Assembly (NCBI GenBank): GCA_020048895.1
Contig: JAIFLV010000010.1
Span: forward strand, 62,001 to 126,000
Direction of reading: 5' to 3'
From: Rhodoferax sp.
Lineage (GTDB): Bacteria; Pseudomonadota; Gammaproteobacteria; Burkholderiales; Burkholderiaceae_C
DNA length: 64,000 nt
The translations under genes were made by a program, and so were the position numbers. The notes under the pieces were generated by a model that was not told the origin of the DNA, made no database searches, and saw only the letters and a program-made list of their open reading frames with translations. Every line of letters starts with the position of its first letter. Position 1 is the first letter of the stretch. Below are positions 10,625-20,250 of the stretch, one piece after another.

Positions 10625-12054
10625 GACGTTGCCTCCTGCTCGCTTACAACGAGCGATGGCACGCTCAGAAGGAATTCAGTCCCTCGACCCGGAATCGAGT
10701 TGCACTGCAGTGCGCCACCCAAAGTCTGGGTTGCCAGGTTGTAGCAGATGTAGAGCCCCAGCCCGCTACCGCCGTCGTTGCGGCGGGTCGTGAAAAAGGG
10801 TTCAAAAACCTTGACAACATGCTCTGGCTCCATACCCGCACCGTTGTCCCGAAAGGACAAAACGACGTGAGACAGCTCGTACCGGACTTCGATGCGAATA
10901 ACGCCAGCGCGCTTGCCATCGCCAAAAGCGTGCCGGTGCGCATTGGTACACAGATTCGTCAGGATTTGCGTCCAGGCACCTGGAATGGCCCGCAGTCGCA
11001 AAGTTGGTGAACAGGTAATATCAAAAACGATATGCGCCCCCCGAAACAAAGGGCGCAGGGTCAAAATCACATCGTCAATCAACTGGGCCAGCGAGAAATC
11101 CCGCTGAATTTCGGACACCTGGTCGATCGCGGTGCGCTTGAAACTTTGTACCAGCGAAGCGGCGCGTTGCAGGTTCGACATCGCCAGTGCACTTGACTCG
11201 GTCAGCGCCGCCAGACTTCCGGCAATTTGCTGCTCGGAGACCTCGTCGCCTTGCAGCAGGCGCTCGAAACTGTTCGCCGTTTCTGCAATATGCGACACCG
11301 CACCTACGGCAATGCCAATGGGCGTGTTCACTTCGTGCGCAAAGCCAGCAACCATGCGCCCCAACGACGCCATCTTCTCGGTCTCGATAGCCCGCTGGCG
11401 CTCCTCCTGCAGATGCTGGTTGGCCGCCTCCAGATCGGCGGTGCGCTGGGCTACCCGCTGCTCCAGAGAAGCATTGAGCGATTTCAATGCGTCCTGCGTC
11501 GCAACCAGGCGTTCATTGCGTTCGATCAGGTCCGAATAGAGGCGATGCAGCGCTTTGAGCAAAATCACGGTGCGCGGATCATCCGATGGGCTGTCTGCCC
11601 GCCAAGCCTGCTCCTTATCACGTCCCGACCGGATCGCCATCACCTGTCGACCCATGGATTGATCTTCCCCAAGAATGTGAAAAATCAGCCAGTTGGAGAG
11701 GTAATCGACCAGTTGCTCTGGCGACAATTGCCCCACAGCCTGACGGGTGGCCATCCACGATTGCACCTGATCGACAAAACGTGCGTGCACCGCGCAGTGC
11801 TGCTCAATGTGCCGGGCGTCCAAGCCCACTTCGGCCATCAGCGCTTCTTCATAAGAAAAATGGTAAACGGTGTATTGCGCCAGTGCCGTGAGAAGGTCGT
11901 CCACATGCTCGTGATCCGTTCCGTCGAGTTGATCGCTTAGCGAATTGAGCATATCTACCAGGTGCCGATGCTGCGCATCGACCTCGGTGAGTCCAGTCTC
12001 AAAAAGTGGGGTCCATTCAAAGGTCTTCACTGACTGCGCTCGCTCCGATAGCAT
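10621..12054 (-). CDS. Hemerythrin-domain sensor histidine kinase
   Basis: The 477-residue protein joins an N-terminal bacteriohemerythrin domain to a histidine kinase. All seven expected di-iron ligands can be placed: H29 (DAQH), H65 and E69 (HFSYEE), H86 and H90 (HCAVH), H126 and D131 (HILGED). A coiled coil (about 175-228) leads to the phospho-acceptor H240 in GFAHEVNTPIG. The ATPase domain has an N box around N371, DNGAGM at 403-408 and GGSGLGL at 428-434. No membrane segment is visible, so it is probably a cytoplasmic sensor. Hemerythrin domains bind O2, which suggests oxygen or redox input. It directly precedes and overlaps the HD-GYP response regulator. The ligand is inferred, not shown. 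Confidence 0.9.
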   Translation of the reverse strand: MLSERAQSVKTFEWTPLFETGLTEVDAQHRHLVDMLNSLSDQLDGTDHEHVDDLLTALAQYTVYHFSYEEALMAEVGLDARHIEQHCAVHARFVDQVQSWMATRQAVGQLSPEQLVDYLSNWLIFHILGEDQSMGRQVMAIRSGRDKEQAWRADSPSDDPRTVILLKALHRLYSDLIERNERLVATQDALKSLNASLEQRVAQRTADLEAANQHLQEERQRAIETEKMASLGRMVAGFAHEVNTPIGIAVGAVSHIAETANSFERLLQGDEVSEQQIAGSLAALTESSALAMSNLQRAASLVQSFKRTAIDQVSEIQRDFSLAQLIDDVILTLRPLFRGAHIVFDITCSPTLRLRAIPGAWTQILTNLCTNAHRHAFGDGKRAGVIRIEVRYELSHVVLSFRDNGAGMEPEHVVKVFEPFFTTRRNDGGSGLGLYICYNLATQTLGGALQCNSIPGRGTEFLLSVPSLVVSEQEATS

Positions 12055-12154
12055 GGTGTGTCAAATGATTATCACACCTTTCCTCTTCGGATAAGCGCTG
12101 TCGCTCGGTACACTCTGCAGGCCGACCCGGCCCATTTGCTCCCCAGACCGATCC

Positions 12155-12934
12155 ATGTTGCCCCTCGACCCCCTTCCGAATTCGACGACTTCCATACCCG
12201 ATGGCGACAAGCCATTCATGCGCACCATCAAGAGTTTTGTCAAGCGGGCTGGTAGAACCACTGCGGGCCAGGCCAAAGCGTTTGAAGAGTTGGGGCCCAA
12301 GTTCGTCCTTCCCTACCAGCAGTTCGCTATTGATTTGGAAGCGGCTTTCGCTTATTCCACGGGCGCTGCAGGCCAAATGACCACCCATGGAAGCCCCGTA
12401 GTACTGGAGATCGGGTTTGGCATGGGTGAGGCTACAGCACAAATTGCGCAGGCGCTTCCCGCAACCCGATTCCTGTGCTGCGAAGTCCATGAGCCGGGTG
12501 TAGGTGCCTTGCTTAAACGCATTGGCGAAAACGACATTACCAACATCCGTATCTGTGCGCACGATGCAGTGGAGGTGATAGACCATATGTTGGCCTGCGA
12601 GAGTCTGGATGGCGTGCATATCTTTTTCCCCGACCCCTGGCACAAGACCAAGCACAACAAGCGCAGGCTGATTCAGTCTCCGCTGATCGCCAAGCTTGCG
12701 CGTCGCCTCAAACCGGGTGGCTACCTGCATTGCGCCACGGACTGGCAACCGTATGCAGAGCAAATTCTTGAGGTGCTACACGCGGAACCTCTGCTGCGCA
12801 ACCGGGCGCTGGCAACACATCCCGAGCTGCTGGGTTATGCGCCCAAGCCACATTACCGGCCACTCACGAAATTCGAAAATCGCGGCATTCGCCTGGGGCA
12901 TGGCGTCTGGGACCTGGTGTTCGAGCGCGTGTGA
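12155..12934 (+). CDS. trmB: tRNA (guanine-46-N7)-methyltransferase
   Basis: TrmB makes 7-methylguanosine at position 46 of tRNA variable loops using SAM. The 259-residue protein has the SAM-binding motif [17 protein letters not shown] at 82-98. The family signature [15 protein letters not shown] follows, in which Asp and the basic residues contact substrate. Residues 1-21 are non-conserved, and an internal ATG at 12218 ([13 protein letters not shown]) is an equally possible start. The stop overlaps the GTG start of the pseudouridine synthase gene (GTGA), which points to translational coupling of two RNA-modification genes. Confidence 0.93.
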   Translation: MLPLDPLPNSTTSIPDGDKPFMRTIKSFVKRAGRTTAGQAKAFEELGPKFVLPYQQFAIDLEAAFAYSTGAAGQMTTHGSPVVLEIGFGMGEATAQIAQALPATRFLCCEVHEPGVGALLKRIGENDITNIRICAHDAVEVIDHMLACESLDGVHIFFPDPWHKTKHNKRRLIQSPLIAKLARRLKPGGYLHCATDWQPYAEQILEVLHAEPLLRNRALATHPELLGYAPKPHYRPLTKFENRGIRLGHGVWDLVFERV

Positions 12935-13860
12935 GCCTGTACCGACCCAACCCGCCCCCGATGCGCGACGGTGTTGGCGCGAGTTGCGTTGTCACTCCTG
13001 CGGGGCCGTGGCCCAACGTGCTGGAGTTCCTGAAGGCGCGCTTTGATAAGGTACCACCCATACAGTGGGAGGAACGACTGGCGCGCGAAGATGTCACCGA
13101 TGACCAGGGTTGTGTGGTGCGCCCGGAGCAACCGCTGCAGCCGGGCCAGCGGCTGTACTACTTTCGCTCCCTTGCCACCGAGGATCCCATCCCCTTTGAA
13201 GCCAACGTGCTGTGGCAGGACGCGCATTTGCTGGTTGTCGACAAACCGCACTTTCTGCCGGTGCTTCCTTCCGGAAAGTACCTGCAGGAAACCGTGCTGG
13301 TGCGGCTCAAGCGCGCCATGGGACTGGAAGACCTGTCACCGCTGCACCGCATTGATCGCGACACCGCCGGACTAGTGCTGTTTTCACTGCAGCGTGCGAG
13401 CCGGGCTGACTACCAGGAACTGTTTCGAACCCGTCAGATACACAAAACCTACGAAGCCATTGCACCCTGGAATCCGGCGCTGCAGTGGCCCATCAGCCGC
13501 GCAAGCCGTATCGCGCCCGCAGAACACTTCATGCAACAGTGCGAAGTGCCAGGCACACCCAACAGCTTGACCCACATCAGCGTGATTGAGACCTCCGCGC
13601 CGCTGGCACGCTACTGTTTACGCCCGATCACCGGTTTGCGGCACCAGTTGCGTGTGCATATGGCAGCGCTTGGTCTGCACCTGGTCAACGACGGAATCTA
13701 CCCCGTGCTCACTCCCGAAGGCGCGACAGACTTCACGCGACCGCTGCAACTATTGGCTCGCTCTATAGCGTTCACCGATCCTCTGACCGGCAAGGATCAC
13801 GTGTTCCACAGCCAGCGGTCGCTGCTTTCATTAGCTGAACTAGCCAGCGCGGGTCGTTAG
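12931..13860 (+). CDS. RluA-family pseudouridine synthase
   Basis: This 309-residue enzyme converts uridine to pseudouridine in RNA. The catalytic motif [13 protein letters not shown] is at 139-151, with D142 as the catalytic aspartate. Family motifs [14 protein letters not shown] and [19 protein letters not shown] follow. An S4-like N-terminal region is weak or degenerate. The RNA target is uncertain: 23S rRNA or tRNA position 32 or 65 are possible. It starts with GTG overlapping the trmB stop. Its own stop overlaps the end of the convergent acyl-CoA ligase gene by four bases, so there is no room for a terminator between them. Confidence 0.88.
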   Translation: MSLYRPNPPPMRDGVGASCVVTPAGPWPNVLEFLKARFDKVPPIQWEERLAREDVTDDQGCVVRPEQPLQPGQRLYYFRSLATEDPIPFEANVLWQDAHLLVVDKPHFLPVLPSGKYLQETVLVRLKRAMGLEDLSPLHRIDRDTAGLVLFSLQRASRADYQELFRTRQIHKTYEAIAPWNPALQWPISRASRIAPAEHFMQQCEVPGTPNSLTHISVIETSAPLARYCLRPITGLRHQLRVHMAALGLHLVNDGIYPVLTPEGATDFTRPLQLLARSIAFTDPLTGKDHVFHSQRSLLSLAELASAGR

Positions 13861-15536
13861 GCCCACTGCACCTTGGCCTTGCCGGCATACCAGGTATCGA
13901 GTTTGGTGTTGACTTCGTTTTCGATACGGCTGCGCCGGATTTTCAAGGTCGGCGTCAAGCATCCATTTTCGATCGACCATGGTTCCTGCGCGATCACCAG
14001 CATTTGCAATTTTTCGTAGTCTGCCAGTTCGGCATTCACCTGCGCGAGCAACTGTGTGAGCTGCGCTTCCACCTCTTTGCGAAAAGCCGGATCCTTCTGC
14101 TTGGGCCGCACCTCTTCGCCAAGCACCACAATGGCGAACGCGGCCGGTTGCCCCACGCCCGATACCATGCTGGTTTCGATGAATGGATGGGAATTGATTC
14201 GGTTTTCAATGGGCGCAGGCGCAACATACTTGCCCTTGGACGTCTTGAACAGTTCCTTCACACGCCCGGTGATCTTGAGCAATCCGTCGGCCCGTCGCTC
14301 GCCACGGTCACCGGTTCGGAAGTAACCATCTTCGGTAAAGACCTCAGCGTCGAGATCAGGGCGCTTGTAATAGCCCACCAACTGTCCGGGCGACTTGATC
14401 AGTATTTCACCCTCCTCACTGATTCGCACCAGCACCCCAGGCAACGGCACCCCGACACAACCCGGCTCATTGATGGCAACCGTGGAATTGTGCGAATAAG
14501 CAAAATCTTCCGTCATGGCGTAACCCTCGATCAGGTTCAGCCCCAGACGGCGGTACCAGGCGATCAGCTCAGCGGGAATGGGAGCAGAGCCGCTGCCTGC
14601 GAGCAGGCACTGGTCCAGGCCCAGGCCCTTGAGAATCTTGCGTCCCACGATGCCCTTGATGATCGGAATACTCAACAGGGTATCGAGCTTCTTCGGTGGC
14701 ATCTTGGAGAACACGCCATGCTGGAACTTGAGCCACAAACGCGGGACTGATATGAAGATGGTGGGGCGAGCCCGGTTCATGTCCTGCACGAAGGTCTCCA
14801 GCGTTTCGGCGAAGTACACGTGCGTCTTGCCGTCAACCCACGAGGAGCACTCCACCCAGGCACGCTCAAACACGTGCGCCAACGGCAAATAGGACAAGAC
14901 CCGCTTTTCCTCGACCTTGCCGATCCTTGAATTGATGTCCTGCACGATATTCTCACTGGCGAGCGTAATGCGGCCAAAGCTGTGCATAACCCCCTTGGGC
15001 GTGCCGGTTGAGCCTGAGGTATACATCAGAATCGCGATGTCTGACGCTGCGCGGTCCACACGCCCCGCCAGCGGCTGCTGGCGTGCCACGACGGCATCCC
15101 AACCTTCATAGCTATTCTTCGGCGCAAGTGGAAACGCAATGCACGGCAAGCTCGCAGCCACACCTGGTTTTTGTTGCTCCCAAATATCAAGTTTGCCCAC
15201 AAACAGCAGGCTGGCCCCACTGTGCTCCAAAACGAAACGCACTGTCTCCGCCGTTTCCGTCGGGAAAATGGCCACGGTGGTGTAGCCCGCCATCCAGATG
15301 GCCAGTTCGGCCATGAAGAAATGGGCGCAATTCTTTGAAAGAATCGCAATCCGCGCCCCAGGCTCAAAACCTTGGGACTTCAGGTGGGTTGCCATGCGCC
15401 GTGATTGATCGAGCGTCTGGGCCCAGGTGTAATCCGCCACCTGACCACCACCGAGCGGCTGTGTCAGAAAAACCTGGTTGGGTTGCGCGGCCTCGTGGTC
15501 AAAGATGTATTCCAGAACCAATTTAGATTTCGCCAT
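13857..15536 (-). CDS. AMP-dependent long-chain fatty acid-CoA ligase
   Basis: The 559-residue protein is an acyl-CoA synthetase of the FAA1/FadD-like branch. It activates carboxylic acids through an acyl-AMP intermediate. The phosphate-binding loop is ILMYTSGSTGTPKGVMHSFG. The A5-type motif EGYAMTED and the A7/A8 hinge EDGYFRTGDRGERRADGLLKITGR follow, then KTSKGKYVAPAPIE. A long-chain fatty acid is the likely substrate from overall architecture, but chain length cannot be read from the motifs. It stands alone on this strand, divergent from dinG. ETF and acyl-CoA dehydrogenase genes occur elsewhere in the window, consistent with beta-oxidation. Confidence 0.87.
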   Translation of the reverse strand: MAKSKLVLEYIFDHEAAQPNQVFLTQPLGGGQVADYTWAQTLDQSRRMATHLKSQGFEPGARIAILSKNCAHFFMAELAIWMAGYTTVAIFPTETAETVRFVLEHSGASLLFVGKLDIWEQQKPGVAASLPCIAFPLAPKNSYEGWDAVVARQQPLAGRVDRAASDIAILMYTSGSTGTPKGVMHSFGRITLASENIVQDINSRIGKVEEKRVLSYLPLAHVFERAWVECSSWVDGKTHVYFAETLETFVQDMNRARPTIFISVPRLWLKFQHGVFSKMPPKKLDTLLSIPIIKGIVGRKILKGLGLDQCLLAGSGSAPIPAELIAWYRRLGLNLIEGYAMTEDFAYSHNSTVAINEPGCVGVPLPGVLVRISEEGEILIKSPGQLVGYYKRPDLDAEVFTEDGYFRTGDRGERRADGLLKITGRVKELFKTSKGKYVAPAPIENRINSHPFIETSMVSGVGQPAAFAIVVLGEEVRPKQKDPAFRKEVEAQLTQLLAQVNAELADYEKLQMLVIAQEPWSIENGCLTPTLKIRRSRIENEVNTKLDTWYAGKAKVQWA

Positions 15537-15616
15537 ATCGAGTCTCCTTTTTGTGATGGCGACAGAATACCTGATTTAACCGACATTTAGCGCGGTTAAG
15601 TCGCAATACCAGTAAT

Positions 15617-15644
15617 CTGACAGGTAAATTTCAGACTGTATATT
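15617..15644 (+). promoter_or_regulatory. Sigma-70 promoter for dinG
   Basis: CTGACA at 15617-15622 and TATATT at 15639-15644 are separated by 16 bases, a good match to a sigma-70 promoter. The predicted start of transcription lies about 25 bases before the dinG start codon. A degenerate LexA-like element (CTGT and ACAG separated by nine bases, 15636-15652) overlaps the -10. Confidence 0.55.
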
Positions 15645-15674
15645 CAGGACAGCAAAGCCCCCGAATGAACTACT

Positions 15675-17798
15675 TTGAACCCTGAACCCTTGGTACCCCT
15701 GGCATTGAACGCCTTTACGAAGATCGTTGGCACTACGCCGGGTTTTAGAGATCGTGCGGGCCAACACGCGATGGCTGCGTGTGTGGCACAAACGCTGGCA
15801 AAGGCCGATCTGGGTGAACACCCGAATCCAACCCAGTCCATCGCCGTGATTCAGGCAGGTACGGGGGTGGGCAAATCAGCGGCGTACGCTTGCACGGCCA
15901 TTGTTCTTGCTTTGCAGCGTAAGACCCGGGTCCTGATTTCCACAGCGACAGTGGCCCTGCAAGAGCAACTGATGACCAAGGACCTGCCCGCGTTGGCTGC
16001 GGCGCTGGACCAGCCCTTTGCGTTCGCCCTGGCCAAGGGTCGTGGACGTTATGTGTGCAAGCTCAAGCTGGAACGTCTGGTGGGAACCGCTGCGGGTAGC
16101 GAGGAGTTGTTTGACCCGGATGAAGGTGCGCAACCCGCAAGCCGCTACACCACGGTGCTATCCCAGGAAGCGTTGGAAGAACGCCGCACCAGATTGCTCG
16201 AGACCATGACGGTGCTGCTCGCCTCGGGAGCCTGGGAGGGCGATCGTGACACGTTGCCAGAGGCCCCTGACCAGCGCGACTGGTCCCTGGTGGCTGCAGA
16301 TCGACACACTTGTACGGTACGCCACTGCCCGCGTTTTCGGGACTGCAGCTACTACCAAGCACGCAACCGCCTGTCGGAGTCCAACGTGATCGTTGCCAAC
16401 CACGATCTCGTGCTGGCATCGCTGGGAGCCAAGTCCCTGCCAGATCTGGATAACTGCCTGGTCATCTTTGACGAAGGCCACCACCTGCCCGCCGTTGCGC
16501 TGGACCAGTTTTCAAGCAGTATGGACCTCTCCAGCCTGCGCTGGCTGGACCGGCTACCCAAGGTGCTGGCGGAGGTCAGCGGCGAACTGCAGCTGGAGCT
16601 GGCGCAGGACGCATCCACCCTTTCCAGTCAACTCAAGTCTGCCTTGACCCAACTCGCCCGCCTGGCGATGGATCTGGTGCATGCCAGCACCAATGGCAAA
16701 GACGGCACCTTGCGCTTCGCACATGGTCAACTCCCCCATACGCTGATCGACCCGGTCACCCTCATTCATGGCCACGCCCTGGCACTGTCCAAAGCGATCG
16801 ATGCGCTGGGTGCAGAGATCAAGCAGGTGTCCAAAGACGACCCGCTGCGTGCACTGCAATGCTCGCAACTCTACGCCAAATTGGGTGGCATGACGCCCCG
16901 CATCAGCAGTGTCGTGTCGACCAGCAGCCTGCTGCTCGAACACGGTGAGCAGCCGTTGGCAAAGTGGCTGCAGGTCGACACAGCCAACCACTTCCTGCTG
17001 GTCAATGCCCACGCCAGCCCCATCGTACCGGGCGACCTTTTGCGCCAGTTTCTGTGGAGCCAGGTGCGTGGTGCGGTGGTCACCTCCGCTTCACTGACAA
17101 GCTGTGGCAGCTTCGACTACTTTCTGGAGGAAGCAGGTCTGTCTGGCAACCCTCAGGTGCAAACCCTTGAAGTCTCCAGCCCGTTTGATTACAGCCGCCA
17201 GGGAAGCCTCACGGTGGTACAGACCCGTGCCGACCCCAAGAATGCCCACGCCTACACAGCGGAGATGGTACAGGCGTTGCTGGAAGACCTGGCGCTGGTA
17301 AAGCGCGGAGCGCTGGCACTTTTTACCTCGCGCGCGCAGATGCGATCGGCGGTCGAGGCCATTCCCGGCTTTCTGCTAGACATGGTGCTGGTACAAAACA
17401 CGCAATCGCGCGCGCGGCTTTTGGCAGCGCATACCGAACGTGTGCAAGCAGGGTTGCCCTCCGTTCTATTTGGCCTGCAGTCGTTTGGCGAGGGACTGGA
17501 CTTGCCCGGTGCATTGTGCGAGACGGTATTTATTGCCAAACTGCCATTTGCGCCACCGTCAGAACCGGTGGACGAAGCGCGCGCGGAATGGCTCCGATCG
17601 GTCGGCCGCGACCCCTTTAACGAGTTGGTGATTCCTGCCACCGGCGTCAAGTTGCTGCAGTGGACGGGGCGTGCGATACGCACCGAAGAAGACCGGGCAC
17701 AGGTGGTCTGTTACGACAAGCGACTGGTACAGCAGGCCTACGGTCGTCGCATGCTGGCCGGCCTGCCGCCTTACCGGCTGGAAACCAGGGTATTGTGA
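15675..17798 (+). CDS. dinG: ATP-dependent DNA helicase DinG
   Basis: DinG is a 5'-3' superfamily 2 helicase with an iron-sulfur cluster that resolves R-loops, G-quadruplexes and D-loops. The 707-residue protein has Walker A GTGVGKS at 62-68. Four cysteines for the Fe-S cluster lie in RYVCK and in the CTVRHC...DC group. The DEGH box is in VIFDEGHHLP, and the C-terminal helicase motifs include QSFGEGLDLPG and QWTGRAIRTEEDRA. The frame opens with TTG at 15675; no in-frame ATG lies near the conserved N-terminus, so a TTG start is preferred. Homologues are often SOS-controlled, and only a degenerate LexA-like site is visible upstream. Confidence 0.92.
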   Translation: MNPEPLVPLALNAFTKIVGTTPGFRDRAGQHAMAACVAQTLAKADLGEHPNPTQSIAVIQAGTGVGKSAAYACTAIVLALQRKTRVLISTATVALQEQLMTKDLPALAAALDQPFAFALAKGRGRYVCKLKLERLVGTAAGSEELFDPDEGAQPASRYTTVLSQEALEERRTRLLETMTVLLASGAWEGDRDTLPEAPDQRDWSLVAADRHTCTVRHCPRFRDCSYYQARNRLSESNVIVANHDLVLASLGAKSLPDLDNCLVIFDEGHHLPAVALDQFSSSMDLSSLRWLDRLPKVLAEVSGELQLELAQDASTLSSQLKSALTQLARLAMDLVHASTNGKDGTLRFAHGQLPHTLIDPVTLIHGHALALSKAIDALGAEIKQVSKDDPLRALQCSQLYAKLGGMTPRISSVVSTSSLLLEHGEQPLAKWLQVDTANHFLLVNAHASPIVPGDLLRQFLWSQVRGAVVTSASLTSCGSFDYFLEEAGLSGNPQVQTLEVSSPFDYSRQGSLTVVQTRADPKNAHAYTAEMVQALLEDLALVKRGALALFTSRAQMRSAVEAIPGFLLDMVLVQNTQSRARLLAAHTERVQAGLPSVLFGLQSFGEGLDLPGALCETVFIAKLPFAPPSEPVDEARAEWLRSVGRDPFNELVIPATGVKLLQWTGRAIRTEEDRAQVVCYDKRLVQQAYGRRMLAGLPPYRLETRVL

Positions 17799-17813
17799 GA
17801 CTGCGCGGCCGGT

Positions 17814-19088
17814 TCAGACGAAACGGCTGTCGATGCCTTTGTCACGCATCTTCTTTTCGAGTTCCTGGTCCTCAAGTTCGCGCTTGCGCTGGCGCTGTTT
17901 TTCCAGTTCAGCCTGACGAATAGCCTCCAGCTCCTCGGCGGTAGGTTCCTTGTCGAAACTGAGCTGCGGGCCAGCAGCACCGGCGGGCTCGCCACGGGTA
18001 CTCTTCAGTTTCATGGCCAAGCGAAGTTCGTTGGCCGAATCGGCGTTGCGCAGGGCTTCCTCGTAGCCAATGTGCCCATCGTTGTAGAGCTCGAACAGCG
18101 CCCAGTCAAATGTGCGCATGCCCAGTTCGCGAGATTTCTCCATGATGCCCTTGATCTCGGAAAACGCACCCTTGAAGATTTTGTCGGCAATGGTGGGTGT
18201 GTTGAGCAGAATCTCGATGGCTGCCTTGCGACCTTTCCCATCCTCGGTGCGCACCAGACGCTGGGACACGATGCTGCGCAAGTTGGCCGACAAGTCCATC
18301 AGAAGCTGATTGCGTCGCTCCTCCGGGAAAAAATTGATGATGCGGTCAATAGCCTGGTTGGCGCTGTTGGCATGCAGCGTTCCCAGGCATAAATGCCCCG
18401 TTTCGGCGAAGGCAATGGCGTGCTCCATGGTCTCCGGGTCGCGAATTTCACCAATCAGAATCACATCTGGTGCCTGGCGCAGGGTGTTCTTGAGTGCATG
18501 GTGCCAGGAATGGGTGTCCACGCCTACCTCACGATGGCTCACCAGCGATTTCTTGGATATGTGCACGTACTCGACCGGGTCTTCCACCGTGATGATGTGG
18601 CCAGCCGACTCCGTATTGCGGTGGTCGATCAGTGCCGCCAGCGTCGTGGATTTGCCCGAGCCCGTACCGCCCACCACAAGCACCAGGCCGCGCTTGTTCA
18701 TGATGACTTCCTTTAGCACCGGCGGCAAGGCAAGTTTCTCAAAGTTGGGAATTTCGGAAGCGATGGTACGCACGACCATCGCCACGTTTTGCTGCTGCAC
18801 GTAGACGTTGACGCGAAAACGCGACAGACCGGAGATGGAAATGGCGAAATTGCACTCCATTTCCTTCTCAAACTCCTCCCTCTGCCGCTCATTCATCAGC
18901 GAATGCGCAAAGGTGCGAGTCAACTCCCCCGTCAGCTTCTGGTTGGACAGCGGTTGCATGGCACCGTTGGCCTTCATGCTCGGCGGGAAGTCGTTTGCAA
19001 TAAATAGATCTGAGCCACCGGCCTGGCGCATGGCGGCCAGCAGTTTGTGCATGTAGGCGCGTGCCTGTTCTTCGGTAAGTGTTGCCAT
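17814..19088 (-). CDS. pilU: Type IV pilus retraction ATPase PilU
   Basis: PilU is a PilT-dependent hexameric ATPase that assists pilus retraction in twitching motility. The 424-residue protein has Walker A GGTGSGKST at 140-148. The Asp box, VEDPVEY and GEIRDPETMEHA follow, then the His box AETGHLCLGTLHAN. Features such as ECNFAIS, GHIITVEDP and LRQAPDVI fit PilU better than PilT. After the conserved core ends near residue 370 there is a charged, Glu/Lys/Arg-rich helical tail, longer than in PilU of Pseudomonas. pilT is usually adjacent, but no pilT is present in this window. The gene is convergent with dinG. Confidence 0.88.
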   Translation of the reverse strand: MATLTEEQARAYMHKLLAAMRQAGGSDLFIANDFPPSMKANGAMQPLSNQKLTGELTRTFAHSLMNERQREEFEKEMECNFAISISGLSRFRVNVYVQQQNVAMVVRTIASEIPNFEKLALPPVLKEVIMNKRGLVLVVGGTGSGKSTTLAALIDHRNTESAGHIITVEDPVEYVHISKKSLVSHREVGVDTHSWHHALKNTLRQAPDVILIGEIRDPETMEHAIAFAETGHLCLGTLHANSANQAIDRIINFFPEERRNQLLMDLSANLRSIVSQRLVRTEDGKGRKAAIEILLNTPTIADKIFKGAFSEIKGIMEKSRELGMRTFDWALFELYNDGHIGYEEALRNADSANELRLAMKLKSTRGEPAGAAGPQLSFDKEPTAEELEAIRQAELEKQRQRKRELEDQELEKKMRDKGIDSRFV

Positions 19089-19217
19089 GGTCGCAAAGTA
19101 TCGGCGGCAAAATGGCCGAGGTCAACTCCCTGTCCAAGGATCCCCGTCCAAGCTACTCCAACCCGAGTCAGGCAGACTGCACCATATCAAACGGGGCGAT
19201 GTGCAGCCCGCGAGCCA

Positions 19218-20228
19218 TCAGTTTCCCGCGATATGCCGTGCAAGGAGGGCCTGAAGTTCGCCCACCGATTGCCCATTCAGGCGATTGCCGTACTGGCTAA
19301 CCACCTTCGCAGCTGCCTGATTGGCCAACCAGGCCGCCTGTGCATGGGAATATCCTTGGGTAACTGCATACAGGAATGCTCCTGCAAACATGTCACCTGC
19401 TCCGTTGGTATCGAGCGCCTTCACCTGCACCGCTTCGATCTCTGTGCGCTGACCGTTGGCCAGCACTATGCATCCCTTGGCACTGCGGGTAAGGCACACC
19501 ACGCGCGCCAGCCTGGCCATTTGCTCACAAATGGTGTCGAGGTCCTGTGACCCGCACCAGGTCTGCGATTCTTCTTCATTGCAAAACAGGTAATCCAACT
19601 CGTCTCCCACCATGGCGTCCAGGCCAGGGCGGCAAAAATTGATCATGCTCATGTCACTGAGCGTCGCTGACAGTGCGACACCGGCGGCTTTGGCGATGGC
19701 CCGGCCCTTGAGTGCCGCATCCAGCCCGCTCGGTGAAGCTGCCAGGTAGCCTTCCATATAGTAGATCCTGGAGCGCCGGATGGCGGCTTCATCGAGCGAC
19801 GAGGCATCGAGGTCTGACGTCGCCCCCAGGAAGGTACTCATGCTGCGCTCGGCATCCGGCGTGATCATCACCATGCAACAACCGGTCTGATCCGAAGCCA
19901 GCGCACCTGAGGCGAGGTTGCTGTGGACACCATTTGCGGCGAGGTCATCACGGTAGTAATGGCCCAAAGCGTCGTCCGCCACCCGGCAGCTGTAAAAACC
20001 TTTGCCGCCCAATTGGGCCAGTGCCACTACGGTATTGGCCGCAGACCCACCGCCGATATTGCGCGTGGGCAGGTCTTTCACCGCGTCCAGCAAAGTGGCG
20101 CGTCGCTCGGCGTCGATGAGGGTCATGTGGCGCTTGGCCACGCCCATTTCCAGCAGGTGGGCATCGCTCACCTTGTATTCGGAGTCCACCAGCGCGTTGC
20201 CAATGGCGTACAGGTCGTATTGAGTCAT
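19218..20228 (-). CDS. PfkB-family sugar/nucleoside kinase, adenosine-kinase type
   Basis: The 336-residue protein is a ribokinase-fold (PfkB) kinase. It has the N-terminal signature GNALVDSEYKV, the substrate-site motif GGGSAANTVVALAQLGG and the C-terminal motif DTNGAGDMFAGAFLYAV with the catalytic Asp. This branch in beta- and gammaproteobacteria is usually annotated as adenosine kinase, although nucleoside specificity of close relatives is not settled. Two starts, 20228 and 20237, are three codons apart and neither has a strong Shine-Dalgarno. It follows fpr at a distance of 22 bp and is probably cotranscribed with it. Confidence 0.82.
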   Translation of the reverse strand: MTQYDLYAIGNALVDSEYKVSDAHLLEMGVAKRHMTLIDAERRATLLDAVKDLPTRNIGGGSAANTVVALAQLGGKGFYSCRVADDALGHYYRDDLAANGVHSNLASGALASDQTGCCMVMITPDAERSMSTFLGATSDLDASSLDEAAIRRSRIYYMEGYLAASPSGLDAALKGRAIAKAAGVALSATLSDMSMINFCRPGLDAMVGDELDYLFCNEEESQTWCGSQDLDTICEQMARLARVVCLTRSAKGCIVLANGQRTEIEAVQVKALDTNGAGDMFAGAFLYAVTQGYSHAQAAWLANQAAAKVVSQYGNRLNGQSVGELQALLARHIAGN

Positions 20229-20250
20229 GGTGTTCATTCGAATTATTGGT

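Noticed and set aside
8615-10744. Open frame of 709 codons antisense to the HD-GYP regulator and the end of gluQRS
   Set aside because: It overlaps three convincing genes and shows no domain or ribosome site.
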